Assembly (NCBI RefSeq): GCF_008364845.1
Contig: NZ_VTTP01000014.1
Coordinates: forward strand, 1 to 64,000
Length of the DNA stretch: 64,000 bases
From: Actinotalea subterranea
Lineage (GTDB): Bacteria > Actinomycetota > Actinomycetes > Actinomycetales > Cellulomonadaceae
Direction: 5' to 3'
Position numbers and translations under genes: made by a program
Part shown: positions 59,338 through 64,000 of the stretch, in pieces
Numbering within the stretch: the first letter of the stretch is position 1
How the letters are laid out: every line of letters begins with the position of its first letter
The notes under the pieces: model-generated
Seen by the model: the letters and a program-made list of their open reading frames with translations, nothing else
What the model was told of the DNA's origin: nothing
The model's database searches: none

Positions 59338-60284
59338 CCAGGCCTTCGCGCCGGGCGGCGCTCGTCGCGGGGCTGGCCGTCCTCGCCGCCGTCGTCGGCG
59401 TCCTGGTCTGGTCCGACGCGACCGGTCGCGGCGACGCGGCACCGTCGAGCGCACCGTCGGGCCGGCCCGACGAGAGCTCGGCCGCCACGGCCACGCGGAC
59501 GCCGGAGGGCGACGACGCCGATGACGAGATCAGCGGCGAGATCACGGTCCTCGCGGCCGCGTCGCTCACGGACGCGTTCACGGTCATCGTGGACCGGTTC
59601 GAGCTCGACCACCCGGGCGTGAGCGTGACCCTCGGCACCGGCGGGAGCGCGAGCCTCGCGGCGCAGGTCGCCGCCGGTGCGCCCGTGGACGTCCTGGCCA
59701 CGGCCGACGAGCGCACGATGCGGCTCGCGCTCGACGGCCTCGCGACCGCCGGCCTCGCGTCGCCGTCGACCGACGGCAGCAGCACCGGGGGCAGCGGCAC
59801 CACGGGCGGCGACCCGGACGTCGAGGTCTTCGCACGCAACACGCTCGCCCTCGCCGTGCCCCTCGGCGACCCCGGTGACGTCGCCTCCCTGGAGGACCTC
59901 GACCGCGACGACGTGACGTTCGCGGCGTGCGCCGTCGAGGTGCCCTGCGGCGCCGCGGCCCGCGACGTCCTGGCCGCGGCCGGGATCGACCGTGACCCGG
60001 TCACGTACGAGAGCGACGTGACCGCGGTGCTCACCAAGGTCCTGTGGGGCGAGGTGGACGCGGGCCTCGTGTACGCGTCCGACGTGCGTCCCGGCGCCCC
60101 CGCCGTGCGCGACGGGGGCGTGCGCACCGTCCCCATCCCCGACGACCTCAACGTCACGACCTCCTACCCCATCGCGGTGCTCCCCCGCGCACAGGAGAGC
60201 CCCGCGGCGCGCGCCTTCGTCGACGCGGTGCTCTCCGACCGCGGCGTCCAGGTGCTGCGCGACGCGGGGTTCCTCGCCCCGTGA
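59334..60284 (+). CDS. modA: Molybdate ABC transporter substrate-binding protein ModA
   Basis: 316 aa. N-terminal membrane segment (AALVAGLAVLAAVVGVLVW) without a lipobox Cys, then a Ser/Asp/Glu-rich linker and the ModA fold: ITVLAAASLTDAFTVI, TLGTGGSASLAAQVAAGAPVDVLATAD, NTLALAVP, FAACAVEVPCGAAARDVL, VLTKVLWGEVDAGLVYASDV. Oxyanion-binding Ser residues in AAASLTD and GGSASLAAQ are present. An odd Gly/Ser/Thr insert (STDGSSTGGSGTTGG) sits near residue 145. Coupled to the regulator and modB by 4-bp overlaps. Confidence 0.93.
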   Translation: MTRPSRRAALVAGLAVLAAVVGVLVWSDATGRGDAAPSSAPSGRPDESSAATATRTPEGDDADDEISGEITVLAAASLTDAFTVIVDRFELDHPGVSVTLGTGGSASLAAQVAAGAPVDVLATADERTMRLALDGLATAGLASPSTDGSSTGGSGTTGGDPDVEVFARNTLALAVPLGDPGDVASLEDLDRDDVTFAACAVEVPCGAAARDVLAAAGIDRDPVTYESDVTAVLTKVLWGEVDAGLVYASDVRPGAPAVRDGGVRTVPIPDDLNVTTSYPIAVLPRAQESPAARAFVDAVLSDRGVQVLRDAGFLAP

Positions 60285-61177
60285 CGGCGCCCGCCCGCCC
60301 CGGGACGGCGCCCGCCCGCCCCACGACGGCGCCCGACGGCGCCGCCCGTCCCGTGGCGGCGGTCGCCCGCACCGGCCGGCCCGCGGTCTCGCGCGCCGCG
60401 CTCGTGCCCGCGCTGCTCGGTCTCGCGTTCCTCGTCGGGCCGCTCGTCGGGCTGGTGGCGCGCGCGCCCTGGGCGGACCTGCCGGCGATCCTCGCGGCGC
60501 CGGCGGTGCGGCAGTCGCTCGTCCTGTCGTTGTGGACCTCGACCCTTGCCACGGCCGTCGCCGTCGTCCTCGGCGTCCCGCTCGCGTGGCTCCTGGCACG
60601 CGCCGCGCTGCCCGGCATGCGCTGGCTGCGTGCGCTCGTGACGCTCCCGCTCGTGCTGCCGCCGGTGGTCGGGGGCGTCGCGCTCCTCACGGTGCTCGGC
60701 CGCACGGGCCCGGTGGGCGGGCTGCTCGACCGCTGGCTCGGGATCACGCTGCCCTTCACGCCCGCCGCCGTCGTGCTCGCCCAGGCTTTCGTCGCGATGC
60801 CGTTCCTCGTCGTGACCGTCGAGGGCGCGCTGCGCAGTGCGGACCGACGGTTCGAGGAGGCCGCAGCCTGCCTCGGCGCGTCGCGCTCGACGGTCCTGCT
60901 GCGCGTGACGCTCCCCCTGGTCGGGCCGTCCGTCGGGGCGGGGGCCGTCCTCGCGTGGGCACGCGCGCTCGGCGAGTTCGGGGCGACCGTCACGTTCGCG
61001 GGGAGCTTCCCCGGGCGCACGCAGACCCTGCCGCTCACCGTCTACCGTGCGCTCGAGTCCGACCCGGACGCGGCGATCGCCCTGAGCGTCGTCCTGCTCG
61101 CCGTGTGCGTCGCCGTCCTCGTGGGGCTCAGGGGCCGGTGGCTCGGGCCGGGCAGCCCCACGGCGGTCGCGCGATGA
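60281..61177 (+). CDS. modB: Molybdate ABC transporter permease ModB
   Basis: 298 aa. A Pro/Ala/Arg-rich N-terminal tail of about 40 residues, then six membrane segments. The ABC coupling motif EEAAACLGASRSTVLLRVTLPLVGP is clear, followed by ARALGEFGATVTFAGSFPGRTQTLPLTVY, typical of ModB. GTG start overlapping the modA stop (GTGA). Works as a homodimer with ModC. Confidence 0.94.
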   Translation: MTAPARPGTAPARPTTAPDGAARPVAAVARTGRPAVSRAALVPALLGLAFLVGPLVGLVARAPWADLPAILAAPAVRQSLVLSLWTSTLATAVAVVLGVPLAWLLARAALPGMRWLRALVTLPLVLPPVVGGVALLTVLGRTGPVGGLLDRWLGITLPFTPAAVVLAQAFVAMPFLVVTVEGALRSADRRFEEAAACLGASRSTVLLRVTLPLVGPSVGAGAVLAWARALGEFGATVTFAGSFPGRTQTLPLTVYRALESDPDAAIALSVVLLAVCVAVLVGLRGRWLGPGSPTAVAR

Positions 61178-61196
61178 GCCCGGACGCGAGGCCGGC

Positions 61197-62381
61197 GTGA
61201 CGGCGCCGAGCGGTCTGCGCCTGGCCGGGACCGTGCGGCGGGGCGCGTTCACGGTGGACGTCGACCTCGCCGTCGGCCCCGGGGAGGTGGTCGCGCTCCT
61301 CGGCCCCAACGGCGCGGGCAAGTCGACGCTCGTGCGAACCGTCGCCGGTCTGGAGGCTCTGGCGACAGGTCGCCTGACGCACGGCGAGGAGACCTGGGAC
61401 GACGCCGCGGCGCAGGTTCACCGGCCCGCGTCGCGGCGTCACGTGGGCACCGTGTTCCAGGACCACCGCCTGTTCCCGCACCTGACCGTCCTGGAGAACG
61501 TCGCGTTCGGCCCGCGCGCCCTCGGGACGCCGCGCGCGGGTGCGACGGCCACCGCGCACGCCTGGCTCGATCGTCTCGGTGTCGCGGATCTGGCCCGGCG
61601 GCGCCCCACCCACCTCTCGGGCGGCCAGGCGCAGCGGGTCGCGCTCGCGCGCGCCCTCGCGACCGATCCGGGCGTCCTCGTCCTCGACGAGCCGCTGGCG
61701 GCGCTGGACGCCGAGGCGCGCGCCCACGTGCGACGCGCGCTCGCCGAGCACCTGCGCGAGTTCGCGGGGCCGTGCGTGCTCGTGACGCACGACCTCGGGG
61801 ACGCGCTCGCCCTGGCCGACCGCATCGTCGTCGTCGAGGATGGCCGCGTCGTGCAGAGCGGGGAGCCGGCCGACCTGCTGGACCGTCCCCTCACCGCGTA
61901 CGTCGCGCGGCTCCTCGGGGTGAACCTGCTCCACGGGACCGCGGGTGCGGAGGGCGCGGTGGTCCTCGACGGGGCGGCCGCGCCGGGAGGACCGGCCCCG
62001 GGCGCCCGCGGCTGGGACCTGCCCACGCCGGAGGGGCTCGCACCGGGCACCGCGGTGCTCGTCGCCGTCCGCCCGTCGGCCCTGCGGCTCGCGCCGGTCC
62101 CGGGGGGCGACCGGGACGACGCGCGGGCCGACAGGCCCGACGACAGGTCGGGCGACGGACCGGGCGACGGGCGTGCCGGCTGGACGGCGACGGTCACCTC
62201 GGTCACGCCGTGGGGCGAGCACCTCCAGGTCGAGCTCGCCGCCCGGACCGGCCCGGCGGCGGAGGTCCCGATGACGGCAGAGGTCGCCGTCTCGATGCTC
62301 GGCCGGCTCAGGGTCGGCGACCTCGTGGAGGTCCGGATCGCCCCCGACGGTGCGCACGCCTACCCCGCACCGCGGGACTGA
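61197..62381 (+). CDS. modC: Molybdate ABC transporter ATP-binding protein ModC
   Basis: 394 aa. Walker A GPNGAGKST, Q-loop VFQDHRLFPHLTVLENVAFG, signature LSGGQAQRVALARAL, Walker B VLVLDEPLAALD, switch VTHDLGDALALAD. A C-terminal TOBE domain (from about residue 240: LLGVNLLHG ... VRPSALRL ... VTSVTPWGEHLQVEL) may sense molybdate; a long Asp/Arg/Gly-rich loop interrupts it near residue 305-325. GTG start 19 bp after modB; no strong Shine-Dalgarno. Last gene of the operon. Confidence 0.93.
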   Translation: MTAPSGLRLAGTVRRGAFTVDVDLAVGPGEVVALLGPNGAGKSTLVRTVAGLEALATGRLTHGEETWDDAAAQVHRPASRRHVGTVFQDHRLFPHLTVLENVAFGPRALGTPRAGATATAHAWLDRLGVADLARRRPTHLSGGQAQRVALARALATDPGVLVLDEPLAALDAEARAHVRRALAEHLREFAGPCVLVTHDLGDALALADRIVVVEDGRVVQSGEPADLLDRPLTAYVARLLGVNLLHGTAGAEGAVVLDGAAAPGGPAPGARGWDLPTPEGLAPGTAVLVAVRPSALRLAPVPGGDRDDARADRPDDRSGDGPGDGRAGWTATVTSVTPWGEHLQVELAARTGPAAEVPMTAEVAVSMLGRLRVGDLVEVRIAPDGAHAYPAPRD

Positions 62382-62385
62382 GCGC

Positions 62386-62427
62386 GGCGCCCCCGCGCCG
62401 GGTGCACGCATGGCCCGGGGGGGCGCC
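62386..62427. terminator. Hairpin between convergent modC and nirK genes
   Basis: GGCGCCCCC pairs with GGGGGCGCC (9 bp) across a 24-nt loop in the 53-bp gap; may serve both operons. The large loop makes this less certain than the other hairpins. Confidence 0.4.
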
Positions 62428-62434
62428 CGCCCGG

Positions 62435-64000
62435 TCAGTCGGTCACGTCGAGGAACCCGTGCGCGCCGCGTTCGGCGTCGACCATGAGGTGCGACACGAA
62501 CGGATAGCGCCCGGCCTCGGGCAGGCTCAGCTCGACGAACCCGCCCTGGGCGGGCAGCAGGCCGAGAACCTGCGAGCCGCCCGTGCCCGTCGCGTCGCCG
62601 GCCGCCGCCCGGTCTGGCCCGCCGAGGCGGTAGGCGCCCTCGAGGTACACGGTGTCGAACTGGCCGCCCACCACGTGGAACGCGCTGGACCGGTTGGGCC
62701 CCGCGTCGAGCACCCACACGCGGACGCGCTCGCCGACGCGCGCCGCCAGCGGGGCGTGGTCGTACTGCCCCGCGTAGCCGTTGAAGGCGACGGCGTCGGG
62801 CTGCTCGGCGTTGATCTTGTCGGCGTCCGCGATGCCACCCTGCTCGCCCAGGTAGAGCTCGGACTGGACCACGAGGTACTCCCGGTCCACGGGCGCGAGG
62901 TCGGGCGGGTCGATCACGACGGCACCGAACATGCCGTTCGCGATGTGCAGGGACATCGGCATCGTCGAGCAGTGGTACATCCAGATGCCGGAGCGCGTCG
63001 CCGTGAAGGTGTACGTCAGGGTCTCGCCGGGCTCGATCGTGCGCATCGGCTCGTCAGGCGCGAGCGCCCCGGCGTGGAAGTCGATGGAGTGCCCCAGCGA
63101 GCCGTCGTTCACCAGGGTGATCTCGAACGTGTCCCCGACCCGGCCCCGCAGGGCTGGGCCTGGCGCGGTGCCGCCGAAGGTCCACAGCGTCTGCCGGACG
63201 CCCGGGGCGACCTCCTGCTCGACCTCCTGGACCTCGAGCGTGACGCGGTGCACCGTCGTGTCGTCAGCCGGGGCGAGCACCGGGTCGTACGGCTCGAAGC
63301 CCTTGCCCGGCTCGCCCATGAGGTCCATGTCCGCCGCGGCGGACGTCCCGGCGGGCGCGCCCGCGTGCCCCGCTGAGCCGTCGGGGCCGGCGTGGCCGCC
63401 CGACGTCCCGGACACGTCGCCGGCCGCGCCGTCGGCGCCGGCGTCGACGACCGCCTCGCCGTCCCCTGCCACCACCACCTCGAACACCATGCCCATCTGG
63501 CGGTGTCCGGCGACGGAGCACCAGCCCTGGAGCCCGCTCCCGACGACGCCTACCTCGACGCGTGCGGTGGCGCCGGCCGCGATCCTCCCCGACGACGCAC
63601 CGCTCTCGAGCACCAGGTCGTGGACGGTGGTGTCGGTGTTCGTCACGAGGAGCACGAGCTCGTCCCCCGCGGCGACCTCGACGGATGCCGGCGTGAAGCG
63701 CATGTCCTGGGCGAGCACCTCGACCTCGACCACCCGGCCGGTCGCCTCGACGGCCGCCGCGGGCGAGCCGCCGAGCGTGCTCAGGCCGACCGCCGCGGGG
63801 TCGGCCGCGACGCCGCCCGCGACGATCAGCGCCAGGGCGCCGGCGGCCGCGAGGCCGGGGCCCATGGGCCGACGCGGCGGGACCAGCAGGTCGACGGCCG
63901 GCATGGCCGCGGGGCCGGTCTGCGGCAGTGCGCGCATGCGGCGCGACACGACGGCGGCCCGGACGAGCAGCACGGGCGTCGCGGCCATCGCGCCCAGCAC
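62435..64000 (-). CDS. nirK: NirK-type copper nitrite reductase with extra cupredoxin domain, 5' end missing
   Basis: At least 521 residues; the frame is open to the right edge. The visible N-terminus holds a membrane segment (GLAAAGALALIVAGGVAAD), then a single cupredoxin domain (DMRFTPASVEVAAGDELVLLV ... WCSVAGHRQMGM, type 1 ligands), a Gly/Ala/Asp/His linker, then the two-domain reductase core. Core ligands: GHSIDFHAG (type 1 His, catalytic Asp, type 2 His), MYHCSTMPMSLHIANGM (type 2 His, type 1 Cys, His and Met), and SAFHVVGG (type 2 His). It reduces nitrite to NO outside the membrane. The first residues suggest more membrane helices beyond the window, as in actinobacterial NirK fusions. 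Confidence 0.9.
   Translation of the reverse strand: MLGAMAATPVLLVRAAVVSRRMRALPQTGPAAMPAVDLLVPPRRPMGPGLAAAGALALIVAGGVAADPAAVGLSTLGGSPAAAVEATGRVVEVEVLAQDMRFTPASVEVAAGDELVLLVTNTDTTVHDLVLESGASSGRIAAGATARVEVGVVGSGLQGWCSVAGHRQMGMVFEVVVAGDGEAVVDAGADGAAGDVSGTSGGHAGPDGSAGHAGAPAGTSAAADMDLMGEPGKGFEPYDPVLAPADDTTVHRVTLEVQEVEQEVAPGVRQTLWTFGGTAPGPALRGRVGDTFEITLVNDGSLGHSIDFHAGALAPDEPMRTIEPGETLTYTFTATRSGIWMYHCSTMPMSLHIANGMFGAVVIDPPDLAPVDREYLVVQSELYLGEQGGIADADKINAEQPDAVAFNGYAGQYDHAPLAARVGERVRVWVLDAGPNRSSAFHVVGGQFDTVYLEGAYRLGGPDRAAAGDATGTGGSQVLGLLPAQGGFVELSLPEAGRYPFVSHLMVDAERGAHGFLDVTD

Noticed and set aside
58722-60599. Open frame extending upstream of moeZ on the minus strand
   Set aside because: It runs antisense to the HTH-TOBE gene and modA, with low-complexity Arg/Ala composition; the ATG at 58721 has a -10 box and the family N-terminus.
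1-64000. tRNA, rRNA, insertion sequences, phage or toxin-antitoxin genes
   Set aside because: None recognised on either strand. The NYN protein has no antitoxin-like neighbour.

Overview
The window comes from a very GC-rich (well over 70%) Gram-positive actinobacterium. The evidence is a WhiB1-type Fe-S regulator beside a PdtaS-type sensor kinase, LytR-CpsA-Psr wall chemistry, GTP-dependent PEP carboxykinase, GTG starts, and many genes with a TANNNT -10 box only 6-8 nt before the start codon (leaderless mRNAs). Gene content fits Cellulomonadaceae or a relative, but that placement is inference. I saw no tRNA, rRNA, insertion sequence, phage gene or CRISPR array.

Layout. 1-7.1 kb: cell-wall LCP transferase (5' end off the window), acyltransferase, purE-purK, a GtrA membrane protein whose frame overlaps antisense with a sensor kinase gene, and the matching OmpR-type regulator. 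7.2-16 kb: a DesK/NarL-type two-component system followed by a MacB/FtsX-type ABC system (one ATPase, two tandem paralogous permeases). 16-21.3 kb: a large FHA-FtsK/SpoIIIE ATPase resembling EssC/EccC of type VII secretion, without visible partners, and a small membrane protein. 21.5-24 kb: whiB1, pdtaS and a DUF2505 gene. 24-41.6 kb: housekeeping and accessory genes: LacI regulator, APC permease, flavodoxin, aldo/keto reductase, VanY-type peptidase, glutamate dehydrogenase, FAD oxidoreductase-Rieske fusion, NYN nuclease, DUF6328, pckG with a divergent RamB-like regulator, a CatE-like dioxygenase, and a GGDEF-EAL protein.

41.7-64 kb is a compact nitrate-respiration island. It holds narK-narG-narH-narJ-narI; an apparently complete molybdenum cofactor set (moaA, moaC, moaD, moaE, mogA, moeA, a mobA-DUF6457 fusion, and a MoeB-rhodanese fusion); a molybdate importer modABC led by a small HTH-TOBE regulator; a DUF2249 protein; two paralogous SufR-like regulators with the same C-x13-C-x31-C pattern; and a NirK-type copper nitrite reductase running off the right end. 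Most genes within each block overlap by 4 bp, implying coupled translation. Together they would import molybdate, build bis-MGD cofactor, import nitrate, reduce it to nitrite and then to NO, probably under Fe-S or redox control.

The least explained items are the paired SufR-like regulators with the Cys-headed DUF2249 protein, the HTH-TOBE regulator with a duplicated operator over a leaderless promoter, the orphan FHA-FtsK ATPase, and the gtrA/kinase antisense overlap.
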